A stretch of 64,000 nt of DNA, taken from NCBI GenBank assembly GCA_000827265.1, contig KN834789.1:62001-126000 (forward strand). The letters are read 5' to 3'. Shown here piece after piece: positions 10,447 through 21,309 of this stretch. A program made the position numbers and the translations under genes. Under the pieces are notes generated by a model that worked only from the letters and a program-made list of their open reading frames with translations, did not search any database and was not told where the DNA came from. Source of the stretch: Collybiopsis luxurians FD-317 M1 (taxonomy: Eukaryota > Basidiomycota > Agaricomycetes > Agaricales > Omphalotaceae). The stretch's first letter is position 1. Every line of letters begins with the position of its first letter.

Positions 10447-12254
10447 ATGTCCTCTGCCAGCTCTCCTCAATCGAGGACCCCCCTCCCAAAATTCCAGCTC
10501 TTTCTGTTATTCTTGATCCAAGTAGCAGAACCTATCACTGCTGAAGTCATCTACCCATTCATAACAAAAATCGTATGGAGCACAGGCATCACAAACGGCG
10601 ACGAGAAAAAAACTGGATACTATGCCGGTATAATTGTACATTTCGCACTTGATCCCTTCTTGAAACAGATGCTCATAGTGTCTTAAAGGAATCCATGTTC
10701 TTTCTTACCGAGTGTGTAACATGTACATACTGGGGCCGTCTATCTGACTTTTATGGTCGTCGAGCCATTCTGTTGATTGGTCCTCTGGGATTGACTTTTG
10801 CTATGCTCGGTTTTGGACTTTCGAAAGCTTTTGCGGCCTTGGTCATTTTCCGCGCTCTCCAGGGAATTTTTAATGGAAATATTGGCGCGTATTTTTCAAG
10901 TTTTTGATATCCTTCCGCTGACTATTCTTCTAGGTGTCTCGAGGACTATGATGGCTGAGGTTTGTTTCCTACATAGAATACTCGCAGATCGCCAGCTCAC
11001 TTTCTACTTACCATAAATAGATAACTGACTCGACCAATAGAGCGGATGCTTTCGGCATGATATCGATTGTAAGTAACTAATACAACAGTGCTTAGATTAC
11101 GTAGCTTATCTGTGTTGTTTAGATGTGGGCAGTAGGGTCTACCCTGGGGTGGGTATCAGACATAAGTTGATCAATGGGTTTACTTTGCTCATCGTCGGCC
11201 ATTCAGTCCCGCTTTGGGCGGGGTTCTAGCTAACCCGGCCTCGAGATGGCCAACTATCTTTGGGAAACTTCAATTCTTCCATGAATACCCTTATTTCCTT
11301 GCTTGTGCTGCTGCAGGGCTTCCTGCATTTGTTTCCTTTGCTCTGTCCTACATCGCATTGAAAGAGGTAATTGCATACTCTCTACATCTCCAAGTGTGTT
11401 ATTGATTCTCTGTTTAAAGACCTCCCCACGATTCAGGAGCAAGAAACATGAGTCTGTACCTGCTACAGATGAGAATGAACCATTACTCTTAGACGGTGAA
11501 CCCCGCCCGAGCTATGGAAGTCCTTCACCTCCCAACAGAGAAAATGACCACAGAGTTCCTAGTACCCGAGAGGTACTCACTGCAGATCTACAGATGCTTC
11601 TGTTGAACCAAGGCTTCCTTTCATTTACTGACATGGCATACTTCGTGCTTATCCCCCTTATCTACACTTCCTCAATTTCCATAGGCGGATTAGGCCTCTC
11701 CCCTTATCAAGTCGGTTTGATTTTGGGGATAAACGCGTTTCTCAATGGTTTCTGGAACCTGTTCGTCTTAACGAGGATCCTCAAAAAGATTGGGCCTCGT
11801 AAAATGTATATCCTATCCTACGGGAGTTTCCTGGTTACATTTCCTCTTTTGTGGATCCTCCGGGATGTCGCGCATGTCATGGGGCGAGTAAATGCTCTGA
11901 TATGGATATTGATCATTTGCCAGCTCTTTTCTGCTTCGTTCGTCGCGGCAGCGTACAGTAAGTCGAGCCTTGATGCATTCGTCAAACAATTGCGTTGCTA
12001 ATACCAGTGTACTGTATTCTCCAGACTCCACGTCGCTGCTATTCGTGCAGAGTGCCCCGCCCAATGCTTTGGGTGTTGTAAATGGACTAGGTCAGACAGT
12101 TGCATCCGGAACTCGAGGACTCGCGCCGTTGTTTGCATCCTCTTTGTTTTCAGTGTCGCTAGAGTCCCGTCTCGCTGGAGGACACTTGGTTGAGATTATC
12201 CTTATTTCTCTCTCGGCAGTTGGCTTGTTATGCGCATTCCGCCTGCCAAAATAA
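10447..12254 (+). CDS. MFS transporter, tandem copy 2 (ZIFL/YCR023C-like)
   Basis: Near-identical paralogue of the gene at 6948-8764, with the same exon layout, the same GC splice donor after NGNIG and the same motifs (RLSDFYGRR, SRTMMAE, GLGLSPYQVGLILG). All splice sites and the frame are preserved, and substitutions are scattered. It ends earlier: RLPK followed by TAA, where copy 1 continues with LLKQHA. Differences cluster in the central cytoplasmic loop (RPSYGSPSPPN versus STYGSPSSSD). Presumed to carry the same unknown substrate, giving a dosage increase or a start of divergence. Confidence 0.88.
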
Positions 12255-12593
12255 CATGCCTAAATAGGCGTATACTGACCCGTGTAGGCGATCCTTTCGA
12301 ATCCACATGATGACGATGTATAATTACAATTTTAGATGAATGGCTGGATGACTAGACTAGTGCTTTATCTTGAATGAAAACGCTACGTAGCCCCCAAAAC
12401 ACTCCTAGGAACGCATAGTCAGTCATTTCAAATAGGAATTGCTTCGCAGTATAATTAGCACTCGAGATATATGGTCAGATTACATACAGGACTACATCTT
12501 GTATGAAAACGCTATGCTCCAGCACCGCATAAATACTTTCACCTTCTCCCATTATGAAACTCGCATTCGATGAGAAAAACAGGCGTACTCCGT

Positions 12594-14126
12594 TTACTTT
12601 TTAGCATGTAAATAGAAACCCAAGCTCATCCTCTTCAAACGAGTCAAGGGAAGGTAATCTGCTTCATCTACTACTTCCTCCAAAGTCAAGTCGACGAAAC
12701 GGATGCACGACACGCCAATCTTTGCAGCGTAAGCTGCATCAGGAAGCCATCTGGACGTGATTGTGTCCACAAAAGATGTATGGTCGAACCCGATTGACGT
12801 CACTCTCAAGGTTAGCGAGCGGAGTTTTGGGAGAAGAGGTCGAGGAGATTGGTGCAAAGTACTGTGTTGATAACTGTGAAGGCTTTCCACAAATGCTTTG
12901 GTGATGGGACGAGAGCGAAGAGTGGAAGTAGTCTGAGGGAGATCCTTGACAATAAGCTCCTCGAGGCTGGGAAGTTTTTGCAATAAGTCAACAACATCTT
13001 TGTCATTCAAAGACAGGCGGATGTCCAGTTTTGTCAATGTGCAACCTGAACGTCCCAAGAATTGCTCGATGACATTATGAGTTTCGGGGGTGTAATCGGG
13101 AAAGTCATGGTCTAAGGCGAGTATATCGAGTGCGGGGGTGGTTAGGGAACAAAGGACATTCTGGAAAATTTCGATGTCACATCTCGTATTTGAAATATGA
13201 AGGGAAGTTAAAGTTGGAATAACGGTCGGCGCGTGGGAAATAGAAACATCATCCGCAAACGTATCGTAGTCTCCAATGGACAGGGAGCGCAGATCATGGC
13301 ACATATTCAAGACTTCGTGTAAATTACCGGCTTGCAAATTGTACGATAGATGGGTGATCCGTGCCAACACTACCTGGTTCGGGATGAGCACCCCGTCGGA
13401 ACCCAAGCTTCGCAACTTGGGAGCACGAGCAAATACTTCCAAATCTCCTGCGTTGTCAGGCAGTCCCCAAAAATCTAAGGACTCTAGAGCAGGGAAGTCC
13501 CGACCATGTAACGCTGAAACTGTGGAAAGCATTGGAAGGCTGAGCGTGGCATGTTGCCAACGTACAGAGCAGTCCACAACTTTTTGAAAGAGCGTGGATG
13601 CCTCGCGATCATTATGGTACGAAAGGTCAAGTGTGAGAAGCTGGCGCTTGGAACGCTCCAACTGCAAATCAACAGCCGATCCAAGTTTAAGCCCGCGAGA
13701 ACAACTGAATCTTATATTTGACCAAAGTTTAGAGTGCGAAAGACACAGTGCTCGCCAACGAGAGCATACCGCGCTAAGGAAAAACGGAGCTGTCAACAAA
13801 CCACGTTTATTAGTCATAAAAATATCATCGCAAACGCAGGAAAATATTCGAATCAAGAGTTCGTTTGGTAGATGATTGATGGGCGAAAGGAGCGAGCGAA
13901 GGGCCATTTCGTGTTTTTGAGCTCTTTCACGCTGAGACTTCAAAAATAGCAGCTGATTCTCCAAACGAAAGATTTCATTATTGTAACCATCAAGGTCCTT
14001 GGCTATCGCCTGTAGGAGCTCCCGTATCTCGGGAAGTTGCTGCTCGGGGACTCCGTAGGGTGCCCTAGAGTACCTGTAGACGGTGTCCATGTTGATATCT
14101 AAGTGTGGAGAGAAACAGCCCGGCAT
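12594..14126 (-). CDS. F-box/LRR protein, copy 2, intact
   Basis: Single-exon gene of 510 codons from ATG 14126; the frame is open upstream only from a TTG. An N-terminal helical segment (about residues 25-75, LLQAIAKDLDGYNNEIFRLE) is coiled-coil-like. It is followed by the F-box LSPINHLPNELLIRIFSCV (about 80-98), the usual mushroom pattern SAVCSRWRALCLSHSKLWSNI, and irregular leucine-rich repeats to the C terminus. F-box proteins recruit substrates to SCF ubiquitin ligases; the target is unknown. This type is strongly expanded in Agaricomycetes. Convergent with MFS copy 2. Confidence 0.85.
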   Translation of the reverse strand: MPGCFSPHLDINMDTVYRYSRAPYGVPEQQLPEIRELLQAIAKDLDGYNNEIFRLENQLLFLKSQRERAQKHEMALRSLLSPINHLPNELLIRIFSCVCDDIFMTNKRGLLTAPFFLSAVCSRWRALCLSHSKLWSNIRFSCSRGLKLGSAVDLQLERSKRQLLTLDLSYHNDREASTLFQKVVDCSVRWQHATLSLPMLSTVSALHGRDFPALESLDFWGLPDNAGDLEVFARAPKLRSLGSDGVLIPNQVVLARITHLSYNLQAGNLHEVLNMCHDLRSLSIGDYDTFADDVSISHAPTVIPTLTSLHISNTRCDIEIFQNVLCSLTTPALDILALDHDFPDYTPETHNVIEQFLGRSGCTLTKLDIRLSLNDKDVVDLLQKLPSLEELIVKDLPQTTSTLRSRPITKAFVESLHSYQHSTLHQSPRPLLPKLRSLTLRVTSIGFDHTSFVDTITSRWLPDAAYAAKIGVSCIRFVDLTLEEVVDEADYLPLTRLKRMSLGFYLHAKK

Positions 14127-14428
14127 TGCGCGGATAGAGCTGAGAGATGAATTGTGAGCGATAAAAATGGATTGGGATATAACTCGGACCAACTTCGCAA
14201 TTGGGAAGAATTTGATGATGATAATCGAGAATTAATCGAGAATAGAGAAATGTGTGACACGCACGGGAGCAGCGTCAAAAACTTGACCTTTTCAATTTTG
14301 CAAAGTCTTGCGTTTATTTAGGGCTTCGGTGATAAGACTGGCATGGTACATTGTTTAGCGTACCTTTTTCGTGGAAGCTCTTTGTGAAACAATGTGTTAT
14401 CTGCTCGGATTAGAACCGCTGTACACTT

Positions 14429-15256
14429 ACAGGCTGCCAGATATAGCTTTTGTGACAACTTATGATTGACACTCTTCGGATTTCTCCTGTCTTTACAGCC
14501 AAGCTACAACGCCAGATTTCACTACTATCCCTCGCAGCTTCGACACGTTGCCTACCTTCAAGAACCCGTAGTCAGTTTGAAGCTACCAATGACCCTTTCC
14601 CCCTGCCTGAGCAACTATTCAACTGCTCCTCTAACGGCGTCATTCCCAGATACGTCCCATCCTTTCAGTCTGACGCAATGTGGTTCAAACACCCGGCTCT
14701 CACAGCCACTTTGGCTATCCCCTTTCTGCCAATGTTGGCCAAGTATGGCGTAAAATCGAGTGGGTGAAATCCTTTTTTGATCTACATGCTCATCCCTTCT
14801 TATCGCTCTCGTCTTATCGCTCTCGTGAAACGTATTGTGCCTTGAACTGGTTTTGCGTGGCCAAAAATTTTTCTGGTCTCGCCCTTCCAAGTAGTCCTCG
14901 GAACCTCTAGAAGTTGTCGTAATTCTTGATTATCTCTTCGAACACACCGGGCAATCCTTGTCTTGTACAAGGGACGAACAACATTAAAGCCGTCATCCGT
15001 GAGACTTCCAGGGCATGATTTCCATTTGCCCTTTGCTCGGAGAACGTCGAAGCGGGACCTGGTAGTATTGATTTATTAATTGGGTGCCTCAAAGAACTGA
15101 AGGAAGTATATCGTCCACCGAAGCTTAAGGGGGAACTGTCACGCTCTAGTATGCTAGATGCCATTGATCAGACGTTCTTGACCGGTCTTTGTATACGAAG
15201 CGTTCGAAGTATTTAGGTCGATGACCAACAGAGTCGCTTGTGGGGTTGCCTTCACA
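14429..15256. other. Gene-free stretch after the tandem duplication
   Basis: About 0.8 kb between the end of the duplicated unit and the first eight-cysteine gene. Open frames of up to about 100 codons exist on both strands but show no recognisable domain or splice pattern. I see no supported feature. Confidence 0.5.
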
Positions 15257-16579
15257 ATGCATGCTACCTGCAACCCACTTCGTTGGCTTGCCAGGGGTAC
15301 GGCGTTGGCCGCTTTCATGCTCGACCTTCGCGTTTCTGCTCAAGATACAAACGCGACCTGCACTCTAGCCTCACTGCAATGGGTTTGTCAATGGTAGCCA
15401 TATATACAACCCGCTGATGGAAATTTTCTCTACAGTCTTTCAACTCTCAGAAACAAAGTCCTTGCGTCATTGCCTCAACGTTGCTTGGTGTGTGCAGCGG
15501 CGGCGGTGAGTGGTCTTCCACGACAATGAGAGAAAGATTAATCAAACGTCAACAATTTTTAGACTATAACGTGGTGGCCTTGCCCGATGCAACCTCTGAC
15601 TATCTAGGCCCTACTATCGATGGTGCAAACCCGTGCCAGTGTAATACCGTCGTGTACTCTCTGATGAGCGCGTGTGCTCTATGCCAGAATGCAACCATAA
15701 CGACGTGAGATTCAACTCACACATTTCGTTGCTCGAATTCGAATCTTATTTTGATACAAAGATGGAGTGAATGGGCGACAAATTGCGCTACTGTTTATAC
15801 CACGTAAATAATCCTGCACTTTCCATGATTCATGTACTCACCTGTGTTGCACAGCTATCCCCAACCGATCCCCGGCAAATTACACGTACCAGCGTATGCG
15901 TATCTCGACGTTGAGGTAGTTTACGCTTTGACCGATTTCTTTTCTTCCGCTGAATGATACCCCAGTCGCAAGGTATATTCAATGCAGACTCCGCCAAACA
16001 AGACGCCAGTAAGTAGTCACAATAGATTTTCTCCTTCGCTAGTTGAATTCAAGCCTTATAGATGCCACCGAATCGACTGCGCTTCCGTCGAGCTCGACCA
16101 CACGGTCGCAAACCTCATCAAAGACATCCTCCACGCCTGCCGCAGCGACTTCGACTGCTACTGCAGGCTCAATCACAACTTCAAATGAGTCTCACCGCAA
16201 TGCAATAGGCGGGGGAGTTGTCGGATCGATTCTGGGTCTAGGAGTCTTACTTCTATTAATCGGATCTATTCTTGCCTACCGAAGAAGAAGGCAAGAAAGA
16301 TCGCTCCGACGGCTTCGTTCTGAAGAGGAAGCCGTAGGGTCACAACCTGCTCAAAACAACTCTGTCCTTTCAACCAACAGCGCTGATCCAGTAAACATGT
16401 CCGAAGTCCAGCCTGGAGTTTCACATATCGTCAGTCAATTTTTCTCCCCTTCGAATACGCTCTGACTTGAAACCTTTGCTCATTTCTGGATTCTTAATGA
16501 ACAGATAAATAGTGACTCTCAAAATGTCCCATCAATCAGTGTTTCGTCTTCATCAGACTTGGGAGATACCACCCACTGA
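15257..16579 (+). CDS. Eight-cysteine ectodomain single-pass membrane protein, paralogue A
   Basis: Member of a local family not matched to a named domain. ATG 15257 opens a signal-peptide exon ending ATCTLASLQW. Following exons encode SPCVIASTLLGVC, a block with NPCQCNTVVYSLMSACALCQ, WSEWATNC and YPQPIPGKLHVPAYAYLDVE: eight cysteines in the order C, C, C, CxC, CxxC, C. Then come a Ser/Thr-rich stalk, a membrane helix (GGGVVGSILGLGVLLLLIGSI), a basic stop-transfer AYRRRRQ and a disordered tail ending GDTTH. Introns after the W codon and before the tail match those of paralogues B and E. It lies in the left arm of the inverted duplication. Plasma-membrane or wall-facing sensor/adhesin role is only an inference. 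Confidence 0.75.
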
Positions 16580-16953
16580 ACCTTTCACTCTTTTCGCTTA
16601 CCGAGTACATACAATCTTAATAGAATTACTTTCATTAGCCAGACATTCATTGTATAACCAGAATGCAATGTGCATAGCCAATCTGAATTTCACTCCTTTT
16701 CGGTCATCTCATCATTTGAAGCGATGACAGATTTACGGGATGCCAAGAGTGTTTGAGAAAGCAAACTTCGAATTGTATGTATGACAATCAAAACGAATGG
16801 AAAGTGAAAATCTGGGTTGCTCGAATATTGCATGCGAAGCTCGATTAGACGTCCGAGGCGATTATCAGCCCGAAATTCATCTATTTCCGACCTAGCTACG
16901 CGAAACTTAAGAACTCGAAGTACAGTTATCAAAACACCTGAGTCTCTTCAGAT

Positions 16954-17739
16954 TTAGAGTGCTAAATTCGGGGATTACCAAGGTAAGAGAGTGTGTATTT
17001 TATGAGAATCAACCCAGGACTCACGGGTAGTGAAGAAGAACAACTGGCGGCCATCGCCTGCTCTGTTAGCCTCCAAGGTGAGCTGTTGATATCAAATACT
17101 GAGTATTCGAAATTCTCCAAAGCACAAATTCACGCACGGGAGAGCTATTAGAATCTTGGTCAGGGACATTGGCCCACGCCGTCAAGGCTCTGCCCGAAAC
17201 ACTCTCGAGGAACCTAGATTCAAAGTCAGAGCGTGTAATCAATCGAGAGGCTTCTCAATATCTCGAAATTACCTCGAAGATAAATTAAGTCGATAATAAG
17301 CAGGTGAGGCTTACCGGAAGGTAGTACTATTGACGGCGACAATATTCCAAGTCGTGTTTGATCCAGACAGACCCACAGGCTGGGACCTTGCTGGGTTGGC
17401 CCCAGAGACAGAGCCCACGTAGGAGAGAACCGTTCCGCATTGGACATTGTTGACCTACATCAGGATACGAAGTGTGGTTGAAACCTACCTTGAAGTTCGA
17501 ACCTACGGCGGTAAGTTTCCACTGGACGGAAGCAAAAACAGAATTAGTATAATGCGAGCGAATAACCACAATGGAGGTACATACAGCCTCAGCAGGGGTT
17601 GCATGCCAACGGAACTGCTCGACAGGGGTAAAGTCTACACAAGCAGTATTGGTCAGATCGACGGCGAACGTCTGAGTATGATCGAGGATGGCGACGGAAG
17701 CTGCAGCCGCTGCGCTGTGAGACTGAGAAGATTGACCAT
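16954..17739 (-). pseudogene. Small secreted protein, left-arm copy, frameshifted start
   Basis: Inverted copy of the gene at 33258-34075. Exons for DHTQTFAVDLTNTAC, TPVEQFRWHATPAEA, WKLTAVGSNFK, VNNVQCGTVLSYVGS, NTTWNIVAVNSTTFR and FESRFLESVSGRAL-type sequence are present in order, and the final exon with stop (CACTCTAA) is conserved. But the ATG at 17739 is one base out of frame with the rest: the GCA/GCC-rich run coding the hydrophobic N terminus is one nucleotide shorter than in the right arm. An in-frame upstream ATG exists, so it may have gained a different N terminus; loss of secretion or function is more likely. Confidence 0.65.
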
Positions 17740-18700
17740 AGTAACGATGAAGAAGAGTTGGCTGGAAGTGCTTGAGCGCTGAACGAGGACTGGAAATCGA
17801 ACCAGCTTCATACCTACAAGTTGCCATGTATTGAAGGCAATACTTGCAACCCTAGCAAGCTTTGCATTCGCCAACTCCCTTTCTCGTGAGCAGCTCGGAG
17901 TAAAGTGCATTCCTAATGTCACTCAAGGCTGTTTTGGTGAGTGAAGAATAGACTCTTGTTGTATACAGCTGTATACACGAAGAAGGTTGAATCGATGATA
18001 CAATGTCTTATTTCCAGATGGAGGATGCCACCTTTTTGGCATGCGTTGAAGACGTCTGTTAAGTACCGTGCAGTCTGGCATACTCATTAGAGTTCAGCGA
18101 AGCAAGAATTCGACCTTACAATCACTAGTTAGAACATATCCGGCGCATATATCGACATTGGCGGCCGAAGTGCCATCTTGGTCGGCAGAGTTTCTTTTAT
18201 ATTCACAGGTCTTCGCCTCCCCAGTCTACATACCGATCTTATCATTACCTGCCAGTGATTCTGAGTACTTCCTATACAATGAAAACAATCGCCAAGAAAT
18301 AGACTAGTTCTTTGAATTCACCAGTGGTCGAGGGATCGACTCCACCCGACGTCACCGACCATAACGGAAATCTTTTGAGTTCGACCAACTTCGACCGGAG
18401 AAGAGAGGTGTCCGACGTTATGCAAGATTTAGCAGTCAAGGATCTTGGAAATTCCAAAATAACCTTTCATGTACAAGTCGCTGCAACTCTTATAACCGCG
18501 GACTTTTCTATTGAAGGGAGGAACTGTAAGTATCACAAAGCCGGCTGTTACAGTAGATGGAAATGCCGGTTCCGAACCGTTCGTGAGGCAGCAACTATCT
18601 CCGGTAGAAAGTACCAGAAAGGCTTGAAACAAAAGGTTAGTGAGGGAACAATAAGCTATTCTAGCAAGATTGCCATAGATTTGTGTTTGAAAAATTATGA
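17740..18700. other. Conserved but broken sequence shared by both inverted arms
   Basis: Outside recognisable exons, this part still matches 32270-33257 in reverse complement. On the minus strand a short frame resembling NACQKGGIL...CIID is kept in both arms near 18050 and 32940, with several third-position changes. A plus-strand frame of 148 codons at 18312-18758 is interrupted in the right arm. I regard the stretch as remnants of one or two ancestral genes, not as functional coding sequence. Confidence 0.4.
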
Positions 18701-19771
18701 CAGCACAGTAGGGCTCGGGCCGAGATGCCGCAGCTCATTATCAGTCAGTCAATTGTAACTGTCTTACCGTTTTCCTGTTTATGCATATCAGGTTCATCTC
18801 ACTCGAGCTGTCTCTTAAACATCACAGTACCCGCAAGGATACACCCATAGCGCGATAACGGTTGCCTGCTCAGCACATTCGTTCCAGACCTATGCGGACC
18901 TACAGGTGGGAGGGTGACCGGCTATACCAGATCCCTACACGGAGAATTGTTTCGAATACCTTTCGATAACCCTGATGCATTTGGACGAGGTGGATCCTGA
19001 ATTCTTTGCCAAGGATTAGTAGAACGATTGTCCTTTTGTTGCGAAGGTGGTTCCCCAGGTCCCCGCCTGGGCCTCATTGAACCACTATCCTCGCTCCTTC
19101 GGTCACACCCTTGAAGCAAACGCGCGGGTAGTAATTACTTCTCCCCTTTCTTAAGTTATACCCAAGTCTACCGATAAGACCGTGGACAAGTGCGCGGACT
19201 CGGAGTGCAACAAGAGTATCGACACACGATTGAGTCTCAAAATTGAGAGGCCCGCCCGGACTAATAAATATTACTTGTACGGAAAGGCTGCGACGCCCTG
19301 TAAGTTGAAAACGTACCGCTTCTCTCTTCGTTTCGGCTTACCTCCTTCAAGTTCAGACTCTGAATATAACTGATTGTTGTTTCATCTTCATCGGACATGA
19401 AAATTTCGAGGAAAACTTACCTTTTCTTTTTCAAGTTTTTATTTCCCTTTCTTTATTCAAGCTGTATAGCTTTGAGTATTCCCTAATCCTTGAGCCAAAG
19501 GTGGTATTTTCCTCGTTTTGAAGTCTCTTTGAGGCCCAAGCCTGCGGCGGATAGCACGCCACCGGAGGCAGTGCTACTGGCCTTTGATCCGGCATCAAAT
19601 TTTGTACCTGCACTAACTCACTAAGCGAAGTCTTTTGCCTCGCGGAGGCATAAAACCTTTTAGCACTAAAAATGCTGTTCCCTTATCCCTTTCCCTTGTG
19701 CTGCGACAACCGAGGGAGGACGTAGCCCACGTCTCCAGGCTCATTCGACCACGACTTTTTCTTACGATATC
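18701..19771. other. Gene-free stretch before paralogue B
   Basis: About 1.1 kb beyond the left arm. There are only short unsupported frames, and I found no terminal inverted repeats or reverse transcriptase motifs. The last ~150 bp are the probable promoter and 5' UTR of paralogue B. Confidence 0.45.
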
Positions 19772-21166
19772 ATGGTTCAAATTATGTCTTCACTTTTCGC
19801 GACGACCGGGGTGTTAGCACTCTTTTTGGGCTGCGTTCGATCACAGACAGTCACATTGGCCAGCTGTGACGCTAGTACCGGGTTCAGCTGGGTAAGTGCG
19901 CGTATCTGCTACCATTTGACCTGCAGTTATCGATTCCCTTACTTCGCGGTAGTCATACAATTCGTTGGATCAAGACCCCTGCACAGTGGCTACTTATCTC
20001 GGAGGGGTTTGCAACAGCGGTCGTGCGTATTCGACTACCTTTTCCGATGGTTCTTGTTAAATTTGTTCGATCTCAGAATACACCATACCTGCGATCAACA
20101 GCACGCAGTTCTACAGCGGGCCGTCTTCTACCGCCCAAAACGAATGCCGATGCAGCACCGTTTTATATTCCCTGTTAATGGCCTGTGCGGAATGTCAGGG
20201 AGCGACAACTATCAAGTATGGAAATAGATCCTTCAATTTGATTGATTTTATGACTGAACTGGGTTCCGCAGTTGGTCAAGCTATTCGCAAAGCTGCTCAA
20301 CTGTGTATACCGGAATGTTCGTCCGCCATTTCTTGAGCTACTAACGCTCGATCTCATCCCGTTTTAGCTTCCTAGATACGATTCCCTCTGGTACGAAAGT
20401 ACCAAATTGGGCATATCAAAATGTGGTATGTTATCCGCAATTCTGCGTGGAACTTTTTGTCGATAAATAGTCCGTAGACTTCTGGAGGCTTTAACGCTAC
20501 TCTAGCACAACTAACTGGAGGTAAATTCGTGCACTTTAGAGTTTTCGTTCATTGGCTTAAATCATGTCTCCGCAGATTCTCCGGAATCCACTGGCGCTGC
20601 AACAGCAACCTCATCGAGCGTGTCCTCTTCCCCAGCGTTAGCCTCGGGTTCATCCGCGACTAACTCTCCTTCGACTCAAACTGGCGCAAGCAAGTCCTCC
20701 AAATCCAATGCAGGTGTTATAGCAGGGAGTGTCGTCGGAGGCGTGATTGGTCTCGCTCTGATCATTGCTGCTCTATTCTGGTTCCTTCGTAGACGCTCCC
20801 GAAGTACACGAAGTCGCAACATAGAAGCCGCCCGACCGCCCGTTTTAGGTCATGGAAACGACAGGCTCAGTCCTGACATGACCGGAACCACACACGCCCA
20901 GACTATAATCCCATTTCCACCAGTGCAGCAGAAGTTATATGTGAGTATCCTTACCTTTTTGGAATATCGCAGTCCTGATTTTGTTCGATAAGTCCCCTGA
21001 CGATCCAAGCACCTTCCCACCAAATGTAGCATCCCCGACCACAACGCATGCTCCGTATTCCTCTGTTCAGGACGTCGGAAGTGTCTACAATCATTCTTCA
21101 AATCCTAGCTACGGCGGCACTCATACTGGTCCTCAACAAACGTACTCTGGTTATGCAGAAATTTGA
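19772..21166 (+). CDS. Eight-cysteine ectodomain single-pass membrane protein, paralogue B
   Basis: The clearest member of the family. The signal peptide (LFATTGVLALFLGCVRSQ) is followed by TVTLASCDASTGFSW. Later exons encode NSLDQDPCTVATYLGGVC, IPAINSTQFYSGP, NECRCSTVLYSLLMACAECQ, WSSYSQSC, DTIPSGTKVPNWAYQN and SGGFNATLAQLTG. All eight cysteines are present (C, C, C, CxC, CxxC, C). A long Ser/Thr/Ala stalk precedes the helix AGVIAGSVVGGVIGLALIIA with GxxxG spacing, then LRRRSRSTRSR and a proline/serine-rich tail ending YSGYAEI. I infer eight introns; every junction keeps the frame. Localisation by signal peptide and helix is cell surface, N-out. No function is known to me. Confidence 0.8.
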
Positions 21167-21309
21167 ATTATGCAGTGTTCAGTCTATTTAATTATTGTAG
21201 TCCTCATCTAAGTATTTAATCCCGAAATAATGTTGTGCCGGAACTGTCCGAGGCGATGAGACTTGTAGTGGGACCTGCATCTCTGATCGGAGCAGACTTA
21301 CGACCTGCA

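Larger units (their letters stand above)
10228..14428 (+). repeat. Tandem segmental duplication, copy 2
   Basis: Second, more complete copy of the MFS plus F-box unit. It starts at the AAAAGATATG/A-run after CGCTGTACACTT and ends at the next occurrence of that junction sequence near 14428, where homology stops and the unrelated AGGCTGCC follows. The head-to-tail join is therefore visible at about 10225-10230. Confidence 0.9.
15335..18700 (+). repeat. Inverted segmental duplication, left arm
   Basis: This segment matches the reverse complement of 32270-35405 along its length, with many substitutions and small indels. Order: paralogue A (most of it), the small secreted-protein gene (reverse strand), then non-coding remnants. 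Clear anchors are the exon encoding NTTWNIVAVNSTTFR-like sequence (17330 here, 33700 there) and the shared ATGTACATGAAAGG-type sequence near 18470 and 32490. Arm ends are approximate. Confidence 0.85.

Noticed and set aside
18312..18758. 148-codon plus-strand open frame in the left inverted arm
   Set aside because: Its right-arm counterpart has stops and indels, and no known motif or splice partner is visible; treated as remnant.
18705..19270. GC-rich ends (GGGCTCGGGCC and GGCCCGCCCGG) that could be terminal repeats of a small transposon
   Set aside because: The two ends do not match as inverted repeats beyond a few bases and no target-site duplication is visible.
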